A DNA stretch of 64,000 nucleotides, taken from NCBI GenBank assembly GCA_048270225.1, contig JBLWTG010000001.1, positions 806,001 through 870,000 on the forward strand, in the 5' to 3' direction. A program made the translations under genes and the position numbers. Below the pieces are notes generated by a model. That model had not been told where the DNA came from, made no database searches, and was given only the letters and a program-made list of their open reading frames with translations. Source of the DNA: Allopusillimonas sp048270225 (GTDB taxonomy: Bacteria; Pseudomonadota; Gammaproteobacteria; Burkholderiales; Burkholderiaceae_B). This document shows, in pieces, positions 8,448 through 17,233 of this stretch (its first letter is position 1; each line of letters opens with the position of its first letter).

Positions 8448-8577
8448 TGCTCACAGATAATGCGCCGCGCAACTGTCGAAGATTTGTCCACGGAACCTTG
8501 GGCTGGCGGATTTATTACGTTCTCGTGATCTGTCATTGACTTGTCCCTAGGGTTATTCACAGGTTCTGGGGATAAGA

Positions 8578-8610
8578 TTGGGCACTCCTCGGGACTGGAG
8601 GGGTGTCCAA
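8578..8610. other. 13-bp imperfect stem-loop
   Basis: TTGGGCACTCCTC (8578-8590) pairs with GAGGGGTGTCCAA (8598-8610), with two G-T wobbles, around a 7-base loop GGGACTG. No T-run on either side. Function unknown; it could be a small RNA element or the remnant of a mobile-element end. Confidence 0.35.
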
Positions 8611-8731
8611 TATCGAAAAAGCCGGATACAAAGCTGTGCGGCCTGGCAGGTTGCTCACAATGCAGCAGGCAGCATGTTCAGCAAGCCGCCGCCGTACACA
8701 GCAGGCATCAGGCCCGGGGGCTGGCGCAAAT

Positions 8732-8911
8732 CTATTTATTTGCGTCGCGGATGGCTTCCTTGGCGTCGCCGATCTTGCGCTGCGCTGTGCCTACGTTTTT
8801 CTCTATTTTGCCTTCCACTTCTGTCGATTTGTCGTTGGTCACGCGACCCACGGTTTCTTTGATGCCGCCTTTGATTTCTTTGGCGGTGCCTTTGACTTGA
8901 TCCTTGTCCAT
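8732..8911 (-). CDS. CsbD family general stress protein
   Basis: 59-residue soluble, highly charged protein of the CsbD family, small stress-induced proteins of unknown biochemical role. Reading the minus strand gives MDKDQVKGTAKEIKG at the N-terminus and GTAQRKIGDAKEAIRD near the end: two copies of the family's K-G-x-A/x-x-x-I-G-type repeat. The ATG (8909-8911) follows AAAGGA at 8 bases. Monocistronic. Confidence 0.88.
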   Translation of the reverse strand: MDKDQVKGTAKEIKGGIKETVGRVTNDKSTEVEGKIEKNVGTAQRKIGDAKEAIRDANK

Positions 8912-9109
8912 AGCGATAGTCCTTTAATGAAGGAAACCGGAAATCGGTTGCCGTACCGACCCGTTAGCAAGTGGCGTGCCGGGCAGGCAAGGCCAAGGCT
9001 CGGAGAGGGCGCGACGCTCAGGGGACAGCGGCCATGGCGCAAGGGGTCGGTCCGTCCGCAAATGAATATGTTTGGCGTAGAATCAAACTATCTGCTAAGG
9101 AGCTGGGAT

Positions 9110-9310
9110 ATGAACCAATTGCTTGTTCCGCTGCTTGTGGTGACGGCCGCCACACTGGGTGCGGGCGTGCTTTTTCTTTTGACGCTCATGGCGGTGGCCA
9201 GTGCCGAGCCGACGCATCGCAAGGCATGGAAAGCCTGGCTGCATCGTCTGCTATGCAAAATATCGTTCGACTGTTTCGGCCGGGGCGGACCGGGGATCAG
9301 CCGGTCTTGA
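9110..9310 (+). CDS. Small membrane protein, unknown
   Basis: 66 residues, starting MNQLLVPLLVV, with one or two membrane-spanning helices in the first 35 residues (VPLLVVTAATLGAGVLFLL) and then a basic, Trp- and His-containing tail (HRKAWKAWLHRLLCK). A good ribosome binding site (AAGGAG at 9097-9102) sets the ATG at 9110. No family recognised. Strong codon bias and the ribosome binding site support it as real. Confidence 0.6.
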   Translation: MNQLLVPLLVVTAATLGAGVLFLLTLMAVASAEPTHRKAWKAWLHRLLCKISFDCFGRGGPGISRS

Positions 9311-9411
9311 GGCGTCCAGTCATATCAGCCTTGTTATGGCACAGCCTGTAATCGAATGGATGGATCGTTGATCTGGCGCTATCCCTTGGCGCATTGCAGG
9401 ATTTTGAGCTT

Positions 9412-9816
9412 ATGGTTTACCTTAAGTCCGCAGTGTTGCGAAGCCGGGTGACGAGCGCCTATGATGCAATCGGCACCGCTGTGGTGCAGGAGAGCTTCGT
9501 GAAAATTGTAAAAACAGATGAAAAAGCAGATCCCGCAATGGGCGCTTTGCGCACACAGTTTCCGGGAAAGCCCGAAGTGCAGGTTGATGATGCAGGCAAA
9601 ATCACAGTGCGGGTCTCGGCCTATATCCCAGACAATGGCGAGCATGTAAAGCATCAGGTGGTGCTGAGCGGGGGGGAAATCGAACGTATTCTGGAGTGTC
9701 TGGCGAATCCGCCCCACGCGGATGCCGCGCACGCCGTGGCCAAGGTCATGGGTGCCAATCTCAAGAGCCTGGTGAGGCTGACGGCGCTGGGTGCAGGCAC
9801 GACAGCCATCGACTGA
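9412..9816 (+). CDS. Conserved-looking hypothetical protein
   Basis: 134-residue soluble protein, no signal peptide. The central part (residues about 45-85) alternates beta-strand-like segments, VQVDDAGKITVRVSAYIPD, and is followed by GGEIERILECLANPP and an Ala-rich helical end. I do not recognise a family. ATG at 9412 is used; an upstream TTG (9394) is less likely because its ribosome binding site is poor. It stands alone, between a small membrane protein and an exporter gene. Confidence 0.6.
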   Translation: MVYLKSAVLRSRVTSAYDAIGTAVVQESFVKIVKTDEKADPAMGALRTQFPGKPEVQVDDAGKITVRVSAYIPDNGEHVKHQVVLSGGEIERILECLANPPHADAAHAVAKVMGANLKSLVRLTALGAGTTAID

Positions 9817-10029
9817 AGTGCCCGCGCTTGCGCCTTCCTGATGCTCTGGCAGGCTGGGGCAGGCGGCGCGATATACTTGACGGCCATGAGCGCCTCGAAA
9901 GAGGCCGTGAACGGTGCTTCCGCACATGGCCCGTCCTGGCGCTTCGCCTGCGAGTGCCGGCACGCAGCCTGCACTCAGGTCCTTTGCCTGGCAGGCCGCA
10001 TTGGGTAAACATTCAGTATGAAGGTATAA

Positions 10030-10995
10030 ATGGACACGGGACGTGACGCGTCATCCGCCAGTGGATTGCCGACGCCGCCCGTACTGACGCGGCTGACATC
10101 CTATCTGTGTCTGGCAGTCAGTATGTCGCTGGTTGGCAGTTATGTTGCATTGACCAAGCCGCTGGCGATTATTTTTCCCTTATTCCTGCTGGCGTGGCTG
10201 CGTTTCGGGATTGGCGGGCTGGCCATGCTGCGCTGGCTGCGCAAGCCGGCCGGCGAACCGAGTCTGACAGCCCGCGTGCGTGGACTGATCTTTCTTGAGT
10301 CCTTTCTGGGGAATTTCCTGTTTACGCTATGCATGATCAGCGGCGTCCGGCTGACCGGGGCTGTTGCGGCCGGAGTGATCATGTCTTTTATTCCCGCGGC
10401 GATTGCGCTCATGAGCCGTATTTTCCTGAAAGAAGAAATCAGCCCGAGGATCTGGGGTGCTGTAGCCTGCGGTGTGGTGGGAATAGGCCTGCTGTCGCTA
10501 GGCGGGGGTCATGCGCCAGCCGATGTCATGGCGATGAAGCCATCGCCCCATGCCTGGCTGGGTAACCTCCTGTTGTTCGGCGCGGTGGGCTGCGAGGCGG
10601 CGTATGCAGTGATCGGAAAAAAACTGACCGCCGTGCTGAGCCCCAGGCGGATCAGCGCTGTCATTAATCTCTGGGGTTTTATCCTGACCACGCCCGCGGG
10701 GCTGTACGCGGCATGGTATTTTGATTTTTCCTCCGTTCAGGCGGGGATTTGGGTGTTGCTGGTGTTTTACGGCCTGGCAGCCAGTGTGTGGACGGTCTGG
10801 CTGTGGATGACCGGGTTGCGCGGGGTGCCCGCATCCAGGGCCGGGGTGTTCACTGTCATGCTGCCTGTCAGCGCAGCGGTCGTGGGTGTTCTGGTATTGG
10901 GTGAGTCCTTGTCGGGCCTGCAGTGGCTCGCATTTGTGCTGGCGCTGGCCGGCCTGCTGCTCGCCACGTTGCCATCGCGCACCGTCCGCGCCTAG
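10030..10995 (+). CDS. EamA/DMT family transporter
   Basis: 321-residue inner-membrane protein of the drug/metabolite transporter superfamily, with about ten membrane helices in two EamA repeats (residues about 25-155 and 177-312). Typical features include WLRFGIGGLAML in the first repeat, LTGAVAAGVIMSFIPAAIALMSRIFLKEEISP at the repeat end (as IPAAIALMSRIFLKEE) and the matching LPVSAAVVGVLVLGESLSG in the second. The family exports amino acids or small metabolites; the substrate cannot be read from sequence. No co-directional partner closer than 200 bases. Confidence 0.88.
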   Translation: MDTGRDASSASGLPTPPVLTRLTSYLCLAVSMSLVGSYVALTKPLAIIFPLFLLAWLRFGIGGLAMLRWLRKPAGEPSLTARVRGLIFLESFLGNFLFTLCMISGVRLTGAVAAGVIMSFIPAAIALMSRIFLKEEISPRIWGAVACGVVGIGLLSLGGGHAPADVMAMKPSPHAWLGNLLLFGAVGCEAAYAVIGKKLTAVLSPRRISAVINLWGFILTTPAGLYAAWYFDFSSVQAGIWVLLVFYGLAASVWTVWLWMTGLRGVPASRAGVFTVMLPVSAAVVGVLVLGESLSGLQWLAFVLALAGLLLATLPSRTVRA

Positions 10996-11234
10996 TCGAC
11001 CACCATCGCACCCATGCCGCGCAGGCGGTATTTTGAGATGGCGCTGTTGTAAATCCGCTGGCGCAGGGTAATATTCGTCGAAGTAAAAGTTTGATCCAGG
11101 CTGGTGGGTGGCGGCTGGATAATCTTTGCTCCGGCTAAGCCGGCCAGCCCTCCAGCGTATTTATGTGTGCCCGGCACGATCGGGCTGGAGAGAGTCTGTG
11201 TATCGCTTGGTATCCGCCATTCTGGCATGTGCAT
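10992..11234 (-). CDS. Possible small or truncated gene, antisense to the A2M gene leader
   Basis: Open frame of up to 80 codons whose last 45 codons have strongly GC-biased third positions (for example the tail RIYNSAISKYRLRGMGAMVVD read on the minus strand), matching real genes in this window. It fills the gap between the EamA gene and the alpha-2-macroglobulin gene, and its stop overlaps the EamA stop by three bases. Start unclear: ATG at 11232-11234 lies antisense to the signal peptide of the next gene, while a GTG inside the frame would make it about 60 residues. No family recognised. It may be a remnant. Confidence 0.25.
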   Translation of the reverse strand: MHMPEWRIPSDTQTLSSPIVPGTHKYAGGLAGLAGAKIIQPPPTSLDQTFTSTNITLRQRIYNSAISKYRLRGMGAMVVD

Positions 11235-14200
11235 GTCTGGTCAGCCCTGCATGGGCGGCGCGTATCGTTCAGTTTTCGCCACAAGGCACGGTGGCGCAGA
11301 TCCAGGAAGTCAGCCTGTCTTTCGATACCGATGTCATCGCTTTTGGCGAGGCACAAGGGCCGGCGCCGGTCACGCTTTCCTGCAACGACCCGGAGCTTAA
11401 GGGCAGCGGGCGCTGGCTGGACAGCAGGCGCTGGAAATACGTCTTCGAACGGGAGCCTGGTCCTGGCGTCAGTTGTTCGGCCAGGCTTGATCCTGCATTT
11501 CATGCTATCGATCAGAAGCCGGTAAGCGGGCCGACGGCGTTCAGCTTTCAGACCGGCGGGCCGCTGGCCGACGTTGATCGCCCTTATGGCAAAATCATCG
11601 CCGAAGATCAGGTGTTTGTGCTCTCGTTCAACGGTCCGGTTGACCCTGAAACACTGCTTGCTCATACGCATTGCCTGGTGGAGGGCCTTGGAGAGGCGGT
11701 GCCCGTCCGATTGATCACCGGCGATACACGCAAGCACCTGCTTGAGCGTCTCTATGAATCGCGCGATATCGACATGGATACGCCGGCAACGCAACTGGTC
11801 CAGTGCAAGCGGCTGTTGCCGGCGGAGGCGCGCGTCCAGTTGACTGTCGGGGCTGGCGTGGCAACGCCCGCTATGTCGCAACGGCCCGCCGTGGCCAGCA
11901 GCAAGGCGGTCACCTTCGATTACGAGGTTCGCAAGCCATTCACCGTCAGTTTCAGCTGCCAGCGCGAGAACGCGAGCATGCCCTGCACCCCGGTGTTACC
12001 GGTTCGCCTTGCTTTTTCGGCTCCAATTTCGCCTGAGAATGCGGCAAAAATCCAGCTCAAGCGAGCCGACGGCAACGTCGTGGCGCCGGACGCGGATCGG
12101 GAGGACACACAGGACCGCAGCGGCGTTACCAGCGTGTCATTCAAAGGGCCTTTTGCTCCACAGGCTGATTTTTCGTTGACGCTGCCCGACGGCTTGAAGG
12201 ACGACGCGGGCCGCACGCTGGCCAACGCCGAGCAATTCCCGCTTTCCTTCAAGACGGCGGCTTTTCCTCCGTTGGTCAAGTTTGCCGCTTCGCCGTTTGG
12301 CGTGATCGAGCGGTTTGCGGCGGTGCCGCCCGGCGCAGACGAGGCCGACAACCCTGCCGCCATGGCCTTGACTGTGCGCAGCGTCGAACCCGATCTGATG
12401 ACTCGGGATATGGCAGTTTCGTCAGGTAATCTGCGCGATTACAGCACCCAGGACGATGTGCAGGTACTGAAGTGGTATGCCCGCATACAGCGCCTGGAAG
12501 ACAGAAGCCTGACGCGCCAGCAGGTCAAGGATGTCTTGGCGGACCGTGAGCTCAGCGCATCATCGGGTGAGCGCATCGATACACGGGGGGTGTCCGTCCT
12601 GAATGATGTCGCCAAGGTGCGCAGGCTGACGCTGCCGGGGGCCAGCGAAGACGGCAGACGTCCTTTCGAGGTGATAGGGGTGCCGCTGACCGAGCCGGGC
12701 TTTCATGTGCTGGAAATCGAATCCCCGCGTCTGGGCGGGTCGCTGCTGGGCAATAAAGCGCCCATGTATGTACGGACGACGGCCCTGCTGACCAATCTGA
12801 GTGTGCATATCAAGACCGGACGGGACGATACGTTGGTGTGGGTGACGACGCTGGACGACGGCAAGGTGGTGCCTGGCGCTACAGTGAACATACTGAGCTG
12901 CGATGGCGAGCTATTGGCCGAGGGTACAACGGACGAGCAGGGTATCTGGCATAAGGACGACAACCTGGCCGATGCATCATCTTATTGCGAGAGTACGGGT
13001 TTGAGCGGCATTTACGCATCAGCCCGTATCGATGCCTCGCATCCGCTGGCGCGTGGCCGGGCTGATTTTTCCTTTGCGCTGTCGACCTGGGACAGCGGAA
13101 TAGAGTCCTGGCGCTTTAACGTGCCAACTGACACCAGCGCTCAGCCCACCAGCATTGTGCACACCGTTTTTGATCGCACATTGCTGCGCGCCGGCGAGAC
13201 GGTATCCATGAAGCACTTTATTCGTCAGCAGGTGCGCCATGGCATGCAGGTGCCGCAAGAGGGCGAGGGCGCAATGCTGCCGACCAAGCTGGTGATCGCG
13301 CATCAGGGGTCTGATCAGCGCTATGAGCAGCCCGTTGCATGGATTCCCACGGCGACCGGCGGCATGTATGCGGTCAGCACGCTGGCGATTCCGCGCACGG
13401 CCAGGCTGGGCGTGTACAGCGTAACGCTGACCGACGACGACGGCAACTGGTACGGGCAAAGCGAGTTCCGGGTGGAAGAGTTCAAGCTGCCGCTGCTGTC
13501 GGGGCATGTCAAGGTCAGCGCGGCGGAACAGAACGATGGCGGATCCCTGGTGGCGCCGCAGAGCCTGCAGGCCGATGTGCAGATCAACTACGTGTCAGGC
13601 GGGCCGGCGGGAAAACTGCCTGTCAGCCTGTCAGGCATCGCGCGCGATCATTATGTCAGTTTCCGCGATTATGACGATTTCTCGTTTTCGCCGCCGCGGC
13701 CGCCGGGCGACGATGATGGCGCAGCGCAGCGCGATGAGGCCAGGCGGAGCCTGTTTCTGGACAAGCGGTCAGTGATACTGGACAGCCAGGGAGGTGCGCG
13801 GCTGAATATCGACAGCCTGCCGGCTGTGACAACGCCACAGGAGTTTGTGCTCGAAGCAAGCTTCTTTGATCCCAACGGCGAACTGCAGACGCTGACGCAG
13901 GTTGCGCAGGCCTGGCCTGCTTCCCTGCAGGCGGGCATCAATGCCGGTTACTGGTTGCAAGCGGGCACGCCAACGGCGGTAAGCGCGCTGGCGCTTACGT
14001 TGGACGGCAAACCTCAGGCCGATGTGCCCATGACGGTGCGCGCCGTGGCCCGCACGACATATTCCACCCGCAAACGCATGGTGGGTGGGTTCTACAGCTA
14101 TGACAATCATACCGAGCGGCGCGATCTGGGCAAGGTCTGCGAAGGAAAAACCGGTGCGGACGGCAAGCTGGCTTGCCAGGTGAAGCTGGAGCAGGCCGGT

Positions 14201-17200
14201 TCTGTGGAGTTGATTGCCAGCGCCAGGGACGCGCAAGGGCGCGAGTCGAGCGCCGTCAGTACGGTCTGGGTGACCGGCGCTGATGATCTGTGGTTCGGCG
14301 GCGCCAACGATGACCGCATCGATGTGGTGCCTTCGCGTAAAGACTGGAAGCCGGGCGAAACAGCACAATTCCAAGTGCGTATGCCATATCGCCACGCGAC
14401 CGCGCTGGTGGCGGTGGAGCGTGAAGGCGTGCTGGAAACGCATGTGGTTACGCTGGAGGGGGCGAATCCGACCATCAAGTTGCCCGTCAAGGCGCAGTGG
14501 GGACCCAATGTCTATGTGTCCGTGCTGGCTCTGCGGGGCCGTCTGAGGGAGGCGAACTGGCGCAGCTTTTTCGATTGGGGCTGGCGCGCGCCTGTTTCCT
14601 GGTATCAGGCCTACCAGCGCAAAGGAGAACCCTACGAAGCACCGACGCCTTTCGTGGATCTGTCCAAGCCGTCCTTCAGGTTTGGCCTGGCGGAAATACG
14701 CGTCGCGGACGAGGAGGATCAGTTGCTCGTCGAGGTGAAAGCCAATAAAAAAACCTACCAGGTCCGCGATCAGGTTACGGTTGCGATCCAGGTCCGTACG
14801 CCGGACGGCAAGCCTGCGGCGCACGGGTCGGTCGCTTTTGCGGCGGTCGACGAAGCGCTGCTGGAGCTGGCACCCAACAACAGCTGGGATATCCTGTCGG
14901 CCATGCGGCGCGAGCGCAGCTATGGCGTACGGACTGCGACGGCGCAAATGCAAGTGGTGGGTCGCCGCCATTACGGGCGCAAGGCCTTGCCCGCCGGCGG
15001 TGGTGGCGGCGGCGGAAAGAGCCCGACGCGCGAGCTGCTCGATACGCTGCTGCTCTGGGAGCCCGTTGTCGACCTTGATGAACATGGCCGGGCCACCCTG
15101 ACTTTTCCGCTGAACGATGCGCTGACGCGTTTCCGGCTGGTGGCGGTTGCCGACTATGGCGAGCAGCGTTTTGGCACTGGCCAGACGGATATCGTCAGCA
15201 CGCAGGATCTGCAGGTGATTCCGGGGCTGCCTGCGCTGGTGCGGGAGGGGGATCGCTATCAGGCGCTGGCCACACTGCGCAACACCACGGCGCATGAAAT
15301 GGCGCTGCGGGTGACGGCGTCGTATCAGGGCAAGGGGGTCGACGCCGGCAGCATGCCTGCGCAGAATGTTACGGTGCCGCCAGGCCAGGCGCGCACGGTA
15401 AGCTGGGATACGCAGGCGCCTCAGAGCAATCTGCTGACCGAGTCCACGGTGTTGAAATGGACGCTGGATGCTCGCGAGCAGGCTAGCGCTGCCGGATCGA
15501 GCGGCGCCGACGATGTTGGCGGTGCCAAGGGAGCTTCGGCTGGCCAGGATGAAAAGCATCGGGTCGCCGCTGACCGGCTGGTATTCAGCCAGCGGCTGCT
15601 GCCGGCCGTGCCGGTGCGTACCCGCCAGGCCACCTTGCTGGCCCTGGATGCTGACAAGCCAGCGGTCGATCTGCCGGTTTCCGTGCCGGCGGGCGCCTTG
15701 ACCAACACCAATGGCCGTGCGCGCGGAGGCCTGCAGGTGCATGTGCAGTCGTCGCTGGCTGGCGGGCTGCCGGGAGTACGCGAATGGTTGCAGGCTTATC
15801 CCTATTCGTGCCTGGAGCAGCGCAGCGCCAAAGCCATCGGGCTTGGGCAGGTGGGCGACTGGCGTGACCTGATGCGCAGCCTGCCCGATTATCTTGATGC
15901 CGACGGGCTGGCGGGCTATTTTCCCGGCGCACGGGAAGGCAGCGAGGTGCTGACGGCCTATCTGCTCAGCGTCAGCCAGGAGGCGCAGGCCCTGGGCCTG
16001 GATTTTGCCATTCCGCAAACCTCCCTGGATCGCATGACGGCAGGTCTGCAGGCTTTTGTGCAGGGCAAGCTGTCGCGGCATCGCTGGGCACCGCGCAAGG
16101 ATCTGGACATGCGCAAACTGATGGCGCTGGAGGCCCTGTCACGCTATGGGCTGGTTAAGCCACGCATGCTGGACAGCATCGATATAGCACCTGATCGCTG
16201 GCCGACCTCGGCGCTCATAGACTGGATGTCCGTGCTCCAGCGCGTTCCGCAGATCAGCGCACGCGCTGCGCAGTATGCGCAAGTGGGTCAGATTCTTCGG
16301 GCCCGCATGTCGGGCAGTGGTACGGGGCTGGTGTTTGCGGACAATCAGCAAAACGACAGTTGGTGGTTAATGCTGGGTCCTCAAGCCAATATGGCCAAGT
16401 TCATGCTGGTGGCCATGCAGGACAAAGCCTGGGACGCCGATATGCCGCGCCTGGCGATCGGCTTGCTGTCCATGCAGCGCGAGGGGGCGTGGCGCACCAC
16501 GTCGGCCAATTTGCTGGGTACGCTGGCCATGGATAAATTCGCGGCCAGGTTTGAGCGCGAGCCTGTCTTCGGTACGGTCCATCTGGATTTTGCGTCAGGT
16601 GGAAAGCACCAGATCGAATGGCGCGATACCCGTGCCAATCAACAGGGTGTGCGCAGTGGCGATCTGCTGCTGCCCTGGACGGCTCAGGGTCAAGATACCC
16701 TGGTGCTGTCGCAAGAGGGCAAGGGTACGGCCTGGGCGTCGATACGTTCGCTTGCCGCTGTGCCGCCAGCCAAGCCTGTCGCAGCCGGTTATCGCCTGGT
16801 CCGCCACGTGACTTCCGTCAGTCAGGCTGTGCCGGGCAAGTGGTCGCGCGGCGATGTATATCGCGTCAGGCTCGAAGTGCATGCGGACGCGCCCATGAGC
16901 TGGGTGGTGATGAGCGATCCGATTCCCGCAGGGGCCACGATATTGGGCAGCGGCCTGGGGCGTGATTCGGCCATCGCGACTGTCGACGAGGACAACGGCG
17001 ACTACTGGTCATCCCCGAGTTTTGTCGAGCGCAGTTTTGAGGCATATCGCGCGTACTACGAATATTTGCCTGAGGGCGATTCCACGATCGAGTACACCGT
17101 GCGCCTCAATACTGCAGGGAGTTTTTCTCTGCCGGCCACACGCATGGAGGCGCTTTATCAGCCTGATGTCTACGGCGAACTGCCCAACCCGAACACCGTT

Positions 17201-17233
17201 GTGGTCAAGCCCGCGCCCGAGGCCGGTTCATGA
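11198..17233 (+). CDS. Alpha-2-macroglobulin family protein with intact thioester motif
   Basis: About 2011-residue periplasmic protease-trap protein, a bacterial counterpart of alpha-2-macroglobulin (compare E. coli YfhM, which is about 1650). A signal peptide (YRLVSAILACACLVSPAWA) precedes a beta-rich MG-domain array. The thioester motif C-L-E-Q is at residues 1538-1541 in YPYSCLEQRSAKAIG, and a Gly-rich linker (GGGGGG, about residue 1270) precedes the A2M core strand region. GTG at 11198 is used because GGAGAG lies just upstream and it yields a clean signal peptide; the frame is open to a TTG at 11126. Unlike YfhM there is no lipobox, so it is probably soluble. Its stop overlaps the PBP1C start, the same pairing as yfhM-pbpC. 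Confidence 0.88.
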   Translation: MYRLVSAILACACLVSPAWAARIVQFSPQGTVAQIQEVSLSFDTDVIAFGEAQGPAPVTLSCNDPELKGSGRWLDSRRWKYVFEREPGPGVSCSARLDPAFHAIDQKPVSGPTAFSFQTGGPLADVDRPYGKIIAEDQVFVLSFNGPVDPETLLAHTHCLVEGLGEAVPVRLITGDTRKHLLERLYESRDIDMDTPATQLVQCKRLLPAEARVQLTVGAGVATPAMSQRPAVASSKAVTFDYEVRKPFTVSFSCQRENASMPCTPVLPVRLAFSAPISPENAAKIQLKRADGNVVAPDADREDTQDRSGVTSVSFKGPFAPQADFSLTLPDGLKDDAGRTLANAEQFPLSFKTAAFPPLVKFAASPFGVIERFAAVPPGADEADNPAAMALTVRSVEPDLMTRDMAVSSGNLRDYSTQDDVQVLKWYARIQRLEDRSLTRQQVKDVLADRELSASSGERIDTRGVSVLNDVAKVRRLTLPGASEDGRRPFEVIGVPLTEPGFHVLEIESPRLGGSLLGNKAPMYVRTTALLTNLSVHIKTGRDDTLVWVTTLDDGKVVPGATVNILSCDGELLAEGTTDEQGIWHKDDNLADASSYCESTGLSGIYASARIDASHPLARGRADFSFALSTWDSGIESWRFNVPTDTSAQPTSIVHTVFDRTLLRAGETVSMKHFIRQQVRHGMQVPQEGEGAMLPTKLVIAHQGSDQRYEQPVAWIPTATGGMYAVSTLAIPRTARLGVYSVTLTDDDGNWYGQSEFRVEEFKLPLLSGHVKVSAAEQNDGGSLVAPQSLQADVQINYVSGGPAGKLPVSLSGIARDHYVSFRDYDDFSFSPPRPPGDDDGAAQRDEARRSLFLDKRSVILDSQGGARLNIDSLPAVTTPQEFVLEASFFDPNGELQTLTQVAQAWPASLQAGINAGYWLQAGTPTAVSALALTLDGKPQADVPMTVRAVARTTYSTRKRMVGGFYSYDNHTERRDLGKVCEGKTGADGKLACQVKLEQAGSVELIASARDAQGRESSAVSTVWVTGADDLWFGGANDDRIDVVPSRKDWKPGETAQFQVRMPYRHATALVAVEREGVLETHVVTLEGANPTIKLPVKAQWGPNVYVSVLALRGRLREANWRSFFDWGWRAPVSWYQAYQRKGEPYEAPTPFVDLSKPSFRFGLAEIRVADEEDQLLVEVKANKKTYQVRDQVTVAIQVRTPDGKPAAHGSVAFAAVDEALLELAPNNSWDILSAMRRERSYGVRTATAQMQVVGRRHYGRKALPAGGGGGGGKSPTRELLDTLLLWEPVVDLDEHGRATLTFPLNDALTRFRLVAVADYGEQRFGTGQTDIVSTQDLQVIPGLPALVREGDRYQALATLRNTTAHEMALRVTASYQGKGVDAGSMPAQNVTVPPGQARTVSWDTQAPQSNLLTESTVLKWTLDAREQASAAGSSGADDVGGAKGASAGQDEKHRVAADRLVFSQRLLPAVPVRTRQATLLALDADKPAVDLPVSVPAGALTNTNGRARGGLQVHVQSSLAGGLPGVREWLQAYPYSCLEQRSAKAIGLGQVGDWRDLMRSLPDYLDADGLAGYFPGAREGSEVLTAYLLSVSQEAQALGLDFAIPQTSLDRMTAGLQAFVQGKLSRHRWAPRKDLDMRKLMALEALSRYGLVKPRMLDSIDIAPDRWPTSALIDWMSVLQRVPQISARAAQYAQVGQILRARMSGSGTGLVFADNQQNDSWWLMLGPQANMAKFMLVAMQDKAWDADMPRLAIGLLSMQREGAWRTTSANLLGTLAMDKFAARFEREPVFGTVHLDFASGGKHQIEWRDTRANQQGVRSGDLLLPWTAQGQDTLVLSQEGKGTAWASIRSLAAVPPAKPVAAGYRLVRHVTSVSQAVPGKWSRGDVYRVRLEVHADAPMSWVVMSDPIPAGATILGSGLGRDSAIATVDEDNGDYWSSPSFVERSFEAYRAYYEYLPEGDSTIEYTVRLNTAGSFSLPATRMEALYQPDVYGELPNPNTVVVKPAPEAGS

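Larger units (their letters stand above)
8423..8731. other. 309-base stretch without a recognisable gene
   Basis: Lies between the small lipoprotein gene and the convergent CsbD-like gene. It holds two stem-loops (8428-8447 and 8578-8610) and one lone DnaA-box-like TTATTCACA at 8553-8561. No open frame here has protein-like composition. I find no promoter or repeat that I would defend. Confidence 0.5.

Noticed and set aside
8553..8561. TTATTCACA, a DnaA-box-like 9-mer
   Set aside because: Only one copy and no AT-rich unwinding region or dnaA/dnaN neighbours; expected by chance.
13769..16081. Open minus-strand frame of about 770 codons inside the alpha-2-macroglobulin gene
   Set aside because: It is antisense to an established gene, rich in Arg/His/Gln as expected for the shadow frame of a GC-rich gene, and has no recognisable motif.
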